Part shown: in pieces, positions 1 to 8,522 of the stretch
Numbering within the stretch: the first letter of the stretch is position 1
Layout: each line of letters begins with the position of its first letter
Source of the DNA: Lachnospiraceae bacterium
GTDB taxonomy: Bacteria; Bacillota; Clostridia; Lachnospirales; Lachnospiraceae
Direction: 5' to 3'
Length of the DNA: 64,000 nucleotides
Assembly (NCBI GenBank): GCA_014804445.1
Contig: JAAUZU010000023.1
Location: forward strand, 82,989-146,988
Position numbers and translations under genes: made by a program
The notes under the pieces: model-generated
What the model was told of the DNA's origin: nothing
Database searches by the model: none
What the model saw: only the letters and a program-made list of their open reading frames with translations

Positions 1-1031
1 TTCTGGTCACGAAACAAAAAATAATTGCGATAGGGGCTGTTTTGAGAAATATATCCGCCTTTTTCATAGCCCTCAGCATTTTCATAGATGCGCTCTCTGT
101 CCATCCACTTATTGAAAGAACCACAATGGTTAAATACACCGTCGAGAATTACCTTCATGCCCCTTTTGTGGGCTTCCTCCACTACCTTTGCAAAGAGTGC
201 GTTAGCCGCCTCCAAATTTTCTTTTCCCGTCACACGCCGGATATATTTAGTGGCAAAGCGGTTCTCCTTCTGCCCGTTTGGAAGAAGCTCTCCCCCGTCA
301 TCCACTATCTTTCCGATATGCGGATCGATATAATCATAATCCTGTATATCATACTTATGGTTGGAAGGCGAAACAAACAGCGGATTGAAATAAATAACCT
401 CAATCCCCAAATCCTTCAGGTAGTCCATTTTATCCAGAACACCCTGCAAATCTCCGCCGTAAAACTCCCTGACACCCATTTGCGCCGGATATTTATTCCA
501 GTCCTCTACCCTTGTAACATTCTCATAGATATAACAGTACTCGCCGGTTTCTACATCATTGGTTCTATCCCCGTTGAAAAAACGGTCAATATAAATCTGG
601 TACATAACGGCGCCCTTTGCCCAGTCAGGCGTTTTAAAACCCGGTATAACCACAAAATCATAATATTCATTTACTTCCTGGGTCAATCCCCTGGTGTTAT
701 AAAAGCCGACGATTTTACCGACGTTTATCTCAAAATGGTACGATACCTTTACATTGTCCAACTGTATCTGAATTGCATAAAAATCAAATACGTCATCGGA
801 CTCCTCTTTCAGCATCAAGAGCCGCTCGCCCCTGCATATTAAAAATACTCTGTCGATATTGTTTTTTGCCGTTCGAAAGCGAATGGTGATTTCTTCATAA
901 GGATTCGGCTCGCAGGGAATCACATACTCTTCCGTGGAATCACTGAAAAGAGCATGCTTATTTAAGACCGGACGCATGGATGCGATATATAACTGATTCT
1001 GCTCTATTTTTCCTAAAAAATTTATATCCAT
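1..1031 (-). CDS. GH13 alpha-glycosidase, N-terminal part (cut by window edge)
   Basis: Hydrolyses alpha-glucosidic linkages in starch- or maltodextrin-like substrates; probably cytoplasmic, since no signal peptide is visible. The 343 visible residues start with an N-terminal beta-rich region of about 130 residues, as in neopullulanase/cyclomaltodextrinase-type enzymes. The start of the catalytic TIM barrel follows: MYQIYIDRF near residue 143, YGGDLQGVLDK near 191, and GH13 conserved region I as DGVFNH at 297-302. The catalytic Asp and Glu of regions II and III lie beyond the window. The ATG at 1029-1031 is preceded by GGTGAGG at a suitable distance. The gene points away from oriC and is separated from ftsH by a terminator. 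The family call is firm; the exact substrate is not determinable. Confidence 0.85.
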   Translation of the reverse strand, partial: MDINFLGKIEQNQLYIASMRPVLNKHALFSDSTEEYVIPCEPNPYEEITIRFRTAKNNIDRVFLICRGERLLMLKEESDDVFDFYAIQIQLDNVKVSYHFEINVGKIVGFYNTRGLTQEVNEYYDFVVIPGFKTPDWAKGAVMYQIYIDRFFNGDRTNDVETGEYCYIYENVTRVEDWNKYPAQMGVREFYGGDLQGVLDKMDYLKDLGIEVIYFNPLFVSPSNHKYDIQDYDYIDPHIGKIVDDGGELLPNGQKENRFATKYIRRVTGKENLEAANALFAKVVEEAHKRGMKVILDGVFNHCGSFNKWMDRERIYENAEGYEKGGYISQNSPYRNYFLFRDQ

Positions 1032-1351
1032 AGATAAACCTCACCAACGATTGATTTCCTCTACTATTTTATAATATTCAATTCTCCCGCGCAAGGCTAA
1101 TTCCGTAAAACCATGAAATTTTCCGAATACAATACGACGAACAAAAAAAGACAGCCTCGGCGGCTGTCCTTTTTTAGAGAAGGTATTTCTTTCTTATGGG
1201 GTATAGCAAAAACTATATAATGTATTGGGGGGGTTACAAGTAGTATAATAGCATAGCCTGTAAAATGCGTCTATTCTCAAAATTCACAAATATTACAAAT
1301 TAGCTATTGTGTTTTTGGTAGTTTTGCACATATACAAGTTGTGCATTATGA
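1032..1351. other. Intergenic region between ftsH and the GH13 gene
   Basis: No open reading frame of note is seen here. It holds the hairpin terminator at 1143-1175 and a smaller inverted repeat just downstream of the ftsH stop (TGCACA near 1325 and TGTGCA near 1339). The part next to the GH13 start is AT-rich and may carry its promoter, but no hexamer pair with good spacing stands out. Confidence 0.5.
1143..1175. terminator. Rho-independent terminator after ftsH
   Basis: Stem GACAGCC (1150-1156) pairs with GGCTGTC (1162-1168) around a 5-nt loop. It is flanked by an A run on the left and a T run on the right, so it can act in both directions. On the minus strand the run of seven T follows the stem, as expected for ending the tilS-hpt-ftsH transcript. 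Confidence 0.85.
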
Positions 1352-3160
1352 CTAAAACAGGGCTTCAAACTCCGCTCTGGTAATTTTTTCTCTTTCCAGC
1401 AACAATGCCGCCGCCTTATGGAGCACGCTTTCATGTTCCGTAATAATGCTTTTTGCCCGGGCATAACAGTCGTCAATAATTGCTTTTACTTCTTTGTCGA
1501 TTTCGCCGGCAACCGCCTCGCTGTGAGAACGGGTATGTGCCAAATCGCGCCCGATAAACACTTCATCATCGCTTTCATCGTAGTTAATCACACCGATATT
1601 CTGCGACATACCAAAACGTGTCACCATCTTGCGCGCTACTTTTGTCGCCTTCTGAATATCACTGGATGCACCTGTCGTAATATCATCAAAGATAATCTCT
1701 TCGGCAATCCGCCCTCCTAAGGATACCATGATATCCTGCAGCATCTTGCCCTTTGTCAAAAACATCTCGTCTTTTTCCGGCAGAGGCATGGTATATCCCG
1801 CTGCGCCTATACCCGTGGGTATAATAGATACGGTATATACAGGCCCTACATCGGGCAGTACATGGAACAGAATGGCATGACCTGCTTCATGGTACGCCGT
1901 AATCTTTTTCTCTTTGTCAGAAATAATCCGGCTTTTCTTCTCTGTGCCGATTCCTACTTTTATAAATGCCTTCTTAATGTCCTCCTGCGCAATGTAGACA
2001 CGATTCTCTTTTGCTGCGTTAATCGCCGCCTCATTCAGAAGGTTTTCCAAATCCGCGCCTGTAAAGCCCGCCGTCGTCTGCGCTATTTGTTTTAAATTTA
2101 CATCATCGCTCAGCGGTTTATTTCTGGCATGTACGCGGAGAATATCCTCTCTGCCGCCTACATCCGGCGCTCCTACTGCTACCTTTCTGTCAAAACGTCC
2201 GGGACGTAAGATAGCAGGGTCCAAAATATCCACGCGGTTCGTCGCCGCCATCACGATGATTCCTTCGTTGACGCCAAAACCGTCCATTTCAACCAGAAGC
2301 TGATTTAAGGTCTGCTCCCTCTCATCATGTCCGCCGCCCATACCGGTACCGCGGCGTCTCGCCACAGCATCAATCTCGTCTATAAAAACAATACAAGGGG
2401 CATGCCTCTTGGCGTCCTCAAACAAATCCCTGACACGGGACGCGCCCACGCCGACAAACATTTCCACAAAATCCGAACCCGAAATACTGAAAAACGGAAC
2501 ATTTGCTTCACCGGCTATCGCCTTGGCAAGCAGCGTCTTGCCGGTACCGGGAGGACCCTCAAGTAAAACGCCTTTGGGAATTCTGGCTCCCACCCGGGTA
2601 AATTTGCCGGGCTCCCTCAGAAAATCGATAATCTCCTGCAGCTCTTCCTTTTCCTCCTTGAGACCTGCCACATCCTTTAACGTAATTTTGCCTTCGCCAG
2701 CCACGGAAAGCCTTGCACGGCTTTTTCCGAAGTTCATCATTCTGCTGCTGTTTCCACCGCCTGCATTCTGCGCGTTCATCATAACAAACATGAACACGCC
2801 CACAATAACCACAATCAGAACCGGCAGCACCGAGGTGAAAAACCAGGGCTCCGGCTCCACGTCGAGCACCTGCGGCTCCACGCCATAGGAACGCACCAAC
2901 TCCTCCAGCTCTCTGACATCCGTTGCATAAAGCGTCCTGTCGCCCTTTGTCTTTAAGTCAATGTCCAGATATCCTGTCGGCGTCTCCCTGTTCTGATGAA
3001 TAATTACTTCCGTGACTTCTCCTGCTTCCAAATCCTGAATCAGGGCAGCTCTGGTATATTCCACCCTGTTTTTCTGGCAGGAATTGATAAACACAAGCCC
3101 TAAAAGCAGTATTATTATCATCACAAAATATTGATTATAACCTCTTGTGCTATGCTTCAA
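1352..3160 (-). CDS. ftsH: ATP-dependent zinc metalloprotease FtsH
   Basis: Membrane-anchored AAA+ protease that degrades misassembled membrane proteins and regulatory proteins. The 602 residues show a first TM helix at about 11-27, an extracytoplasmic domain, a second TM at about 109-128, Walker A GPPGTGKT at 202-209, Walker B IVFIDEID at 257-264, the second region of homology near 308-325, and the zinc site HEAGH at 424-428 with Asp501 as likely third ligand. The start is TTG at 3158-3160, supported by AGGAGG at 3168-3173 seven bases upstream; no ATG fits. It follows hpt by 41 bp. The tilS-hpt-ftsH order is the one known from Bacillus. Confidence 0.97.
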   Translation of the reverse strand: MKHSTRGYNQYFVMIIILLLGLVFINSCQKNRVEYTRAALIQDLEAGEVTEVIIHQNRETPTGYLDIDLKTKGDRTLYATDVRELEELVRSYGVEPQVLDVEPEPWFFTSVLPVLIVVIVGVFMFVMMNAQNAGGGNSSRMMNFGKSRARLSVAGEGKITLKDVAGLKEEKEELQEIIDFLREPGKFTRVGARIPKGVLLEGPPGTGKTLLAKAIAGEANVPFFSISGSDFVEMFVGVGASRVRDLFEDAKRHAPCIVFIDEIDAVARRRGTGMGGGHDEREQTLNQLLVEMDGFGVNEGIIVMAATNRVDILDPAILRPGRFDRKVAVGAPDVGGREDILRVHARNKPLSDDVNLKQIAQTTAGFTGADLENLLNEAAINAAKENRVYIAQEDIKKAFIKVGIGTEKKSRIISDKEKKITAYHEAGHAILFHVLPDVGPVYTVSIIPTGIGAAGYTMPLPEKDEMFLTKGKMLQDIMVSLGGRIAEEIIFDDITTGASSDIQKATKVARKMVTRFGMSQNIGVINYDESDDEVFIGRDLAHTRSHSEAVAGEIDKEVKAIIDDCYARAKSIITEHESVLHKAAALLLEREKITRAEFEALF

Positions 3161-3201
3161 AATATTTCCTCCTGTTACCGCAGCAAAACGGCGCCTTTCT
3201 T

Positions 3202-3729
3202 CTAGTCGTCAAATTCCACAACACCGATAAACGGCAGATTGCGGTATCTCTGAGCGTAATCCAATCCATATCCCACCACAAATTCATCGGGAATCTGGAA
3301 TCCTGTATAGTCAACGTTGATATCTACAACGCGTCTATCCGGCTTATCGAGGAGAGTACAAAGACGCAGGCTTGCGGGCCCTCTTTCTTTCAGCATCTCC
3401 AGCAAATAACTCAGCGTCCTTCCGGAATCCACGATATCCTCCACCACAATTACATGCTTACCCTTCAAGGTCTCATCCAAATCTTTCACAATCTTTATCA
3501 CGCCGCTTGATTTGGTCGCACTTCCGTAACTGGACACCGCCATAAAGTCAAGAGAAACCGGAACCGTAATGCGCTTGGCAAGCTCACACATAAAAAAGCT
3601 TCCTCCTTTTAAAACGCATATCAGATGTACCTCCTTACCGGCATAATCCTTGTTTATCTGATCTCCGATTGACTGTATTCTGTCGTCTACTTCCTCTTCC
3701 GTTAAAAGTACTCTTACATGTTCTGACAT
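3202..3729 (-). CDS. hpt: Hypoxanthine (guanine) phosphoribosyltransferase
   Basis: Purine salvage enzyme that transfers phosphoribosyl from PRPP to hypoxanthine or guanine. The 175-residue length is typical for bacterial HPRT. The PRPP-binding loop VVEDIVDSGRT lies at about 95-105, and the N-terminal KGGSFF loop is at about 41-46. The ATG sits one base after the tilS stop, and its ribosome-binding site (GAGGAGGG) lies inside the last codons of tilS, so translation is probably coupled. Second gene of the tilS-hpt-ftsH operon. Confidence 0.96.
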   Translation of the reverse strand: MSEHVRVLLTEEEVDDRIQSIGDQINKDYAGKEVHLICVLKGGSFFMCELAKRITVPVSLDFMAVSSYGSATKSSGVIKIVKDLDETLKGKHVIVVEDIVDSGRTLSYLLEMLKERGPASLRLCTLLDKPDRRVVDINVDYTGFQIPDEFVVGYGLDYAQRYRNLPFIGVVEFDD

Positions 3730-3730
3730 A

Positions 3731-5179
3731 CTATTGCCCTCCTCTGAATTGTACCTGTAAAATATATCTTGTGCCCGTATCTATTTTGTAATAAGCGCTG
3801 ATACGATACCCTACAGCCCAAAGAATATGATTCTCTTCCGCCAAAAGCCAGATATGGTCTCTCTCCTGTCTGGGAATTTTCTCGTCAATCATATAATCCT
3901 TTAGAAATTTTTTTGACAAAGCAGCGTTGAAGGTAAAATAATCCCCTGTCTGTCGGGTACGAATATTTAATGATTTTTCTATTTTATCATAATCGAACCA
4001 TTTCGTATACTGATTTTGGGGAATATTCATGGAATTTTCACAAGGAAAAACCGAAATTTCCACGCTTTCCGTATCCGACAGCACGATTTCCAAAGGCGCT
4101 TCGCCCGGCAGCGGTATGTCAATCTGCCGGCTTTTCTTCGGCAAAGGACTGCTGCCCGCTTCTTTTTTTTCTATTACTATCACTTCATATTCTCTTCGGG
4201 CAGTGATATGGCAGGGAAGCATGAACTCCCTGTTTTTATCCGCGGTGCACAAGGAACAAACCGCATTTACGTGGGCCGCAGTCATATTCTGCTGCGATGG
4301 CGTAAGCTCCTCCAGACAGGACAGTATCACCTGCTTCTGTATCAGGGAATGATAAGATGCAAGACGCGCTGCGTGCAGCTTTATCCTTGTCGCGGAAGGA
4401 TTGTCTGTGCAGATGAGGCAGTCGTTGTAGGCCTTCTGCGCCTCCCCCTGTACAAAATCCCGCGTTTCCTCCAGAATATCGGCCGCCCTTGCCATATTGC
4501 GGACAGCGCCGCCCGCTATCTCTTTTTCCGCAAAAGGAAGAATATGGTGCCGGATTCGATTCCTCGTATAAGTATCCTCTTCATTTGTATGGTCTATACA
4601 CCAATTCATTCCAATTCCTGTTAAAAAATTCTCGATATCGCTTCGGGAAGAAGCTAAAAGCGGACGTATTACGGTGATACCGCTTTTTCTTGTACTTACA
4701 GGGCGAATCCCCGACAAACCATTCAAACCGCTGCCTCGAAACAGATGAAACAGCATCGTTTCCGCACGGTCGTTCAGATTATGCGCCACTGCGATTTTTG
4801 CCTTGTTTTCAAATACAGCCTCCGGCGCCTCCCGCATTAAAACAGCTTCAAACGCCTCATACCGCACCTGTCTGCCCGCTTCCTCCGTAGAGATCCTGCA
4901 CTCTGCAGCAATGGCAGACACATCTTTTTCTACAAGAAAAAAAGGAATCCGGCATTTTTTGCACAATTCGCTCACAAACTCTGCATCGCCGCCTGCCTCC
5001 TCGCGCATAAGATGATTGACATGTACCACAAAAAGTTGAAAAGGAATTTCCTTTCTGATAGCAGACAACATAAGAAGGAGGCACACAGAATCTGCCCCTC
5101 CTGATACACCCGCCACAACGCTATCACCCGGTTGCAGCATCTCATACTTTTCAATATATGCACTGACTGTCTTCAACAT
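3731..5179 (-). CDS. tilS: tRNA(Ile)-lysidine synthase
   Basis: ATP-dependent enzyme that converts C34 of the CAU-anticodon tRNA-Ile to lysidine, changing its codon specificity from AUG to AUA. The N-type PP-loop motif SGGADS is at 26-31. The 482 residues allow the N-terminal ATPase domain plus the usual C-terminal substrate-binding domains. First gene of the operon, with a promoter about 50 bp upstream. Essential in bacteria that read AUA this way. Confidence 0.95.
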   Translation of the reverse strand: MLKTVSAYIEKYEMLQPGDSVVAGVSGGADSVCLLLMLSAIRKEIPFQLFVVHVNHLMREEAGGDAEFVSELCKKCRIPFFLVEKDVSAIAAECRISTEEAGRQVRYEAFEAVLMREAPEAVFENKAKIAVAHNLNDRAETMLFHLFRGSGLNGLSGIRPVSTRKSGITVIRPLLASSRSDIENFLTGIGMNWCIDHTNEEDTYTRNRIRHHILPFAEKEIAGGAVRNMARAADILEETRDFVQGEAQKAYNDCLICTDNPSATRIKLHAARLASYHSLIQKQVILSCLEELTPSQQNMTAAHVNAVCSLCTADKNREFMLPCHITARREYEVIVIEKKEAGSSPLPKKSRQIDIPLPGEAPLEIVLSDTESVEISVFPCENSMNIPQNQYTKWFDYDKIEKSLNIRTRQTGDYFTFNAALSKKFLKDYMIDEKIPRQERDHIWLLAEENHILWAVGYRISAYYKIDTGTRYILQVQFRGGQ

Positions 5180-5226
5180 ATGGTCTGTCTGTTTTCCTTA
5201 CTGCACTTAAATCTGCTACTATCTTC

Positions 5227-5255
5227 ATCATAGTAGTTTTACAGAAAAAATGCAA
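5227..5255 (-). promoter_or_regulatory. Sigma-A promoter of tilS-hpt-ftsH
   Basis: On the minus strand, TTGCAT (5255-5250) and TATGAT (5232-5227) are separated by exactly 17 bases. The predicted transcript start is near 5220, giving a leader of about 40 nt before tilS. Confidence 0.65.
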
Positions 5256-5259
5256 GAAT

Positions 5260-6447
5260 TTATGTATTTTCCCACAGTCCGAATACCAGAATGGTCATAT
5301 CGTCCCGAATATGACCTTTCGTCTTTCGCAAAACAATCTGCAGAAGCGCATCCGCCAGCTCCCTTGGATTTTCCTGCTCCAGATTTCCCACAATTTCACA
5401 GATATCTTCCCTATAATCGCAGTCTTCCATAGCGTCTATAATGCCATCCGACATCAGGAAAACATAGTCTCCATCCATAAGGCGGCGGCGTATGCAGTCG
5501 CATTCGATTCCCTTGAAAATACCGAGCGGCAGACTGCCCCCGGAAATCTGCTCTACCATGTGACCACGTTTAATAAAAGAAGCTGCCGCCCCTATTTTCG
5601 TAAATTCACAGATACCGTCATACAAATCCACCTCGCAGATATCCAACGTGGACATATTTTGTTCTTCTCCGCCTGTTATCAGTGCGCTGTTCACCAGATT
5701 GGCCGCCGCCCCGGGCCGGTAGCCCGCTTCAATCAGCTTTTCCATCAAATCAAGCACAACTTCGCTGTCCTGTGATGCTTTTTCACCCGAACCCATACCG
5801 TCTGACAAAAGCACTGTCATTTTTCCCTTTTCCGACTCTAAAATGGCATAGTTATCTCCCGATTTCGGCTCCGTTTCCTTGACTGCCTTTGCCGCTCCTG
5901 TCAAGACCACAAAACCGGCTTCTTCTATAAAAGTATAGCTGCGTAAGGCAGAGTCGATATAATAATAACAATTCATAGACGGCACAAGCCTCATATCCAT
6001 CAATACGGACAGCATGTCCGATGCATTTTCCACACTGATACCTCCTCTTTTTTCGGTCAGCATGGTAATACTTATCATGGTTCTGCCATCACTCCTGTCT
6101 ATGTAATACAAATCGCTTACCTGTATGTTCTCCGTTCGAAGCGCCTGTACTATCTGCCTTGCAAGGCGATCCGGAAATGGCTTGTACGAAAAAACTTCGC
6201 CTGCCACCTGTGCCATGACGCCTGCCATTTCATTTAAATTTTCCGCCAGCATGCAGCGGTTTTCCCACAATTTTCTATTATAAATACGGCTTTGGCGGGA
6301 CTGCTCTCCCTCTTCCCATTTAAACTCTTCTTCCAGTGTCTTTGCAATTTCTTTAAAAGAATCGGCATATCCCAAAAGCTTTTGCTTCCCGTATTCAGAC
6401 AGCAGAAAAACCTGCTCCGTTTTCTTTCCGTCAAATAACTTTTTCAT
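5260..6447 (-). CDS. spoIIE: SpoIIE-type PP2C phosphatase lacking the membrane domain
   Basis: SpoIIE is the sporulation phosphatase that dephosphorylates SpoIIAA and so activates sigma-F. The 395-residue product covers the cytoplasmic linker plus the PPM/PP2C domain. Visible metal-site motifs are LSDGMGSG, LMSDGIIDA and RDDMTILV at the C-terminus. No hydrophobic segment is present, although canonical SpoIIE is about 800 residues with roughly ten N-terminal TM helices, and the upstream gene leaves no room for them. The ATG at 6445-6447 is preferred over in-frame ATGs further upstream because one of those overlaps the predicted -10 box. Position next to tilS and divIC is as in other spore formers. 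Loss of membrane anchoring would be expected to alter septal localisation; that is inference. Confidence 0.85.
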   Translation of the reverse strand: MKKLFDGKKTEQVFLLSEYGKQKLLGYADSFKEIAKTLEEEFKWEEGEQSRQSRIYNRKLWENRCMLAENLNEMAGVMAQVAGEVFSYKPFPDRLARQIVQALRTENIQVSDLYYIDRSDGRTMISITMLTEKRGGISVENASDMLSVLMDMRLVPSMNCYYYIDSALRSYTFIEEAGFVVLTGAAKAVKETEPKSGDNYAILESEKGKMTVLLSDGMGSGEKASQDSEVVLDLMEKLIEAGYRPGAAANLVNSALITGGEEQNMSTLDICEVDLYDGICEFTKIGAAASFIKRGHMVEQISGGSLPLGIFKGIECDCIRRRLMDGDYVFLMSDGIIDAMEDCDYREDICEIVGNLEQENPRELADALLQIVLRKTKGHIRDDMTILVFGLWENT

Positions 6448-6487
6448 GTCGATAACCAGCCCTTTCCCGATATTACTGCGTTTATCC

Positions 6488-6553
6488 ATTATAGAAAATG
6501 GCACACTTGTTTTTTGTCAAATTTGTACCGAAAAGCAGCTTTTTTTTTCGACA
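6488..6553 (-). promoter_or_regulatory. spoIIE promoter with 21-bp spacer and a Spo0A box
   Basis: On the minus strand, TTGACA (6520-6515) and TATAAT (6493-6488) are both perfect but spaced by 21 bp instead of 17. A perfect 0A box TGTCGAA lies at 6553-6547, about 65-72 bp upstream of the predicted start. In Bacillus subtilis, spoIIE and spoIIG promoters are sigma-A promoters with the same over-long spacing that need phosphorylated Spo0A. By analogy this gene is likely under Spo0A control. Confidence 0.7.
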
Positions 6554-6586
6554 AAAACTGCCGGAACCTTTGATTTGGTCCCGGCA
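6553..6586 (-). terminator. Terminator after divIC
   Basis: Minus-strand stem TGCCGGGACC pairs with GGTTCCGGCA (one G-U pair; plus-strand arms 6559-6568 and 6577-6586) and is followed by TTTTTG. It begins right at the divIC stop codon and separates the divIC transcript from spoIIE. Confidence 0.8.
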
Positions 6587-6904
6587 TCATTTATCCTTCC
6601 TGAATATAATCTCACCTTCATACACCAGACCGAGCTTATCGTGCGCTATCTCCTCCACAAAGCCTTTGGTCTGCGTATATTTTTCATATTGTTTTATCTC
6701 TTCCGCTCTCGCCTCTTCACTGGCAATCTGTCCGTTTAACTGCTCAATTTTAGCCTGATTTACTTCCATCTTGGCTTCAATTTCCACCCTCTTGACAGCT
6801 ACTACCACCAATATCATCACGACAACCAGTGTTACCAGAAACATACTGAACTTGTTCTGACGCCGTTTGCGGTAAACTGTCCTTCTTTTTCTGCCTGCCG
6901 CCAT
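6587..6904 (-). CDS. divIC: Septum formation initiator, FtsB/DivIC family
   Basis: Small bitopic division protein of the FtsL-DivIB-DivIC complex. The 105 residues have a basic N-terminus (about 1-20), one TM helix at about 21-39, then a coiled-coil region (about 45-75) and a short C-terminal tail. The ATG follows AGGAGAAGG. It sits in the conserved neighbourhood yabP-yabQ-divIC-spoIIE. Confidence 0.88.
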   Translation of the reverse strand: MAAGRKRRTVYRKRRQNKFSMFLVTLVVVMILVVVAVKRVEIEAKMEVNQAKIEQLNGQIASEEARAEEIKQYEKYTQTKGFVEEIAHDKLGLVYEGEIIFRKDK

Positions 6905-6941
6905 ATCCTTCTCCTGTATTTAATGCGCCTGTTGTCAGACT

Positions 6942-7430
6942 TTAACGTTTACTTACTGTTATTTTAAGCAATTTTACAAAAGCAGTCAACCTCTTTTTTA
7001 CCATGCCCGCTGCCCGCCTGCTTCCGCTTACTGCCAGTTTTCCTGTCTGTCGGCTTCTTTTTTCCAAAAGCTTAAAAGGCTTTCCTGCAATATGCAGGAT
7101 CTTCTTAAACAACTTTATGATTTTATTCAATAGGAAAGAAGACCATTTTACATAAAACGGGCTTATCGTTTTTTTGTAAAGTATCATTCCAACCAAAGCG
7201 CCGAACACTGCAAACCATCTGAGCGTGCCATTGCTCTGTGCATGCATCAAATAAAAAACACTGATTGCACTGAATATCCAGAACAAAATATCTTCCAGCG
7301 AAATAAAAAAACGGTTATGGCTTAAAACCCTTCTCCATATCCGGAAGATATCATAAACAAAGGTTATGAAAATTCCCATGCCAAAGGAATAGAGCAGAAA
7401 CAGGTTTTCGCTGATAACGGGACTGCTCAT
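6942..7430 (-). CDS. yabQ: Spore cortex biosynthesis protein YabQ
   Basis: Membrane protein required for spore cortex formation in Bacillus. The 162 residues have several hydrophobic segments in the first 100 residues (about 8-25, 48-65, 72-88), followed by a basic C-terminal tail rich in Lys and Arg. The VYDIFRIWRR motif near residue 25 is typical of the family. The ATG is preceded by GAGGGGAATTC. It lies 12 bp after yabP, so the two are likely cotranscribed. Confidence 0.88.
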   Translation of the reverse strand: MSSPVISENLFLLYSFGMGIFITFVYDIFRIWRRVLSHNRFFISLEDILFWIFSAISVFYLMHAQSNGTLRWFAVFGALVGMILYKKTISPFYVKWSSFLLNKIIKLFKKILHIAGKPFKLLEKRSRQTGKLAVSGSRRAAGMVKKRLTAFVKLLKITVSKR

Positions 7431-7442
7431 AAGAATTCCCCT

Positions 7443-7733
7443 CTATTTAAACAATTTTGACAGAAGGGATTCACTTTTACTGCCATAACCTGCATTTTCC
7501 GAGTAAGTAAGACTGTCAACTCTTCCGTCGATATCCACTTCACCCTTATCTAACGTCAACCGGTTTACATGAAGCTCGTCTCCTTTAATCATCAGCATTC
7601 CCTGATCCGTTTCCAGAAGAATCTCATGAACGTCAAAAGAAAGTACGTCGCTTACACCGTTTATGGTACATGTCCTTCGATTCGTCAGCATAATTTTATG
7701 TACCCGCTTGCCTGCGCTGCTTAAATCTTCCAT
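7443..7733 (-). CDS. yabP: Sporulation protein YabP
   Basis: Small sporulation protein of the YabP/YqfC family, associated in Bacillus with sigma-E expression and the forespore membrane. The protein has 96 residues from the ATG at 7731-7733, which is chosen because AGGGGGT lies at the right distance; an in-frame ATG six codons upstream lacks such a site. The sequence shows the family core INGVSDVLSFD followed by an ILLETDQGMLMIKG strand pattern. Paired with yabQ. Confidence 0.88.
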   Translation of the reverse strand: MEDLSSAGKRVHKIMLTNRRTCTINGVSDVLSFDVHEILLETDQGMLMIKGDELHVNRLTLDKGEVDIDGRVDSLTYSENAGYGSKSESLLSKLFK

Positions 7734-7759
7734 GAAAATACCCCCTGTCATACTTTATA

Positions 7760-7790
7760 ACAGTATATTAAAGAGTATTTTATAATATGA
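7760..7790 (-). promoter_or_regulatory. Possible sigma-E-type promoter of yabP-yabQ
   Basis: On the minus strand TCATATT (7790-7784) matches the sigma-E -35 pattern, and TATACTGT (7767-7760) is a partial match to its -10 pattern. The 16-bp gap is slightly long. The Bacillus yabP gene is sigma-E dependent, which makes the call plausible but not firm. Confidence 0.35.
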
Positions 7791-7791
7791 C

Positions 7792-8031
7792 TTAAATGTA
7801 GCGGAACATTTCTTTTGCTTCTTCCTTCCTTACGGTTTCCTGTACGCTCAGCACTTCTACTTTTACTTCTTTATTTCCAAAGGAAATGGTAATAATATCG
7901 CCTGCTTTGACAGACGCAGATGCCTTGGCGGGTTTATCATTTATCATAACCCTTCCGCCGTCACATGCTTCGTTTGCCACTGTACGGCGTTTAATCAGCC
8001 GTGATACCTTTAAATACTTATCAAGTCTCAT
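7792..8031 (-). CDS. rqcP: S4-domain RNA-binding protein, RqcP/Hsp15 type
   Basis: A 79-residue protein made almost entirely of one S4 domain: MRLDKYLKVSRLIKRRTVANEAC at the N-terminus, then a second half with GRVMINDKPAK. RqcP binds stalled 50S subunits and works with RqcH in C-terminal alanine tailing of stalled nascent chains. Function is assigned from family and from the conserved hup-rqcP-yabP-yabQ-divIC order. The start ATG is immediately after the GAGATTGAG region at 8032-8040. Confidence 0.88.
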   Translation of the reverse strand: MRLDKYLKVSRLIKRRTVANEACDGGRVMINDKPAKASASVKAGDIITISFGNKEVKVEVLSVQETVRKEEAKEMFRYI

Positions 8032-8040
8032 CTCAATCTC

Positions 8041-8077
8041 CTAAAAACAAAGAGAACCTGCGGTTATCAGGTTCTCT
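8041..8077 (-). terminator. Terminator between hup and rqcP
   Basis: Minus-strand stem AGAGAACCTG pairs with CAGGTTCTCT (plus-strand arms 8051-8060 and 8068-8077, 10 bp perfect) and is followed by TTTGTTTTT. It most likely ends the abundant hup transcript while letting some transcription reach rqcP. Confidence 0.85.
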
Positions 8078-8119
8078 TAAAGCACTTTTGTGCCGTTTGA
8101 TTCTATGCAGTCAAGCCGA

Positions 8120-8392
8120 TTAGTTTACAGCGTCCTTTAAAGCCTTTCCTGCTTTGAACTTCGGTGCCTTGGAAGCTGCAATCTTCATAGGCTCGCCGTT
8201 CTGAGGATTTCTGCCGTCTCTTGCTTTTCTCTCGGAAATTTCAAAAGTACCAAATCCAACTAACTGAACCTTTCCACCCTTCTTTAATTCTTCTGTAACT
8301 GCTTCTGTAAAAGCTGCTAAAGCTTCCTCTGCAACCTTCTTAGAAATACCAGCCTTATCAGACATTGCTGCTACTAATTCTGTTTTGTTCAT
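8120..8392 (-). CDS. hup: DNA-binding protein HU
   Basis: Histone-like nucleoid protein of 90 residues, the usual HU length. It contains MNKTELVAAM at the N-terminus, the GFGTFEISERKARDGRNPQ arm region with the conserved prolines, and the KAGKALKDAVN C-terminus. The start follows AAGAGGAGGAGTT. It has its own strong promoter and a downstream terminator, consistent with high expression. Confidence 0.97.
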   Translation of the reverse strand: MNKTELVAAMSDKAGISKKVAEEALAAFTEAVTEELKKGGKVQLVGFGTFEISERKARDGRNPQNGEPMKIAASKAPKFKAGKALKDAVN

Positions 8393-8468
8393 GACGAACT
8401 CCTCCTCTTAATGAGTTTTCTAGTTTGTATACTACATTAGATGTTCCTTCTTGAAACGTCTATACATA

Positions 8469-8497
8469 TATATATCTGTTTTCTTTTCTTTTGTCAA
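8469..8497 (-). promoter_or_regulatory. Sigma-A promoter of hup
   Basis: Minus-strand TTGACA (8497-8492) and TATATA (8474-8469) are separated by 17 bases of A-rich sequence. The predicted leader is about 70 nt. Confidence 0.7.
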
Positions 8498-8522
8498 GGT
8501 TTTTTGCCTATTTTAAAGCATT

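Noticed and set aside
42..842. Long plus-strand open frame opposite the GH13 gene
   Set aside because: The minus strand encodes a clear GH13 enzyme with region I motif across the same bases; the plus frame has no family features or ribosome site.
2409..2888. 159-codon plus-strand frame inside ftsH
   Set aside because: Antisense shadow of the conserved AAA+ region of ftsH; no independent support.
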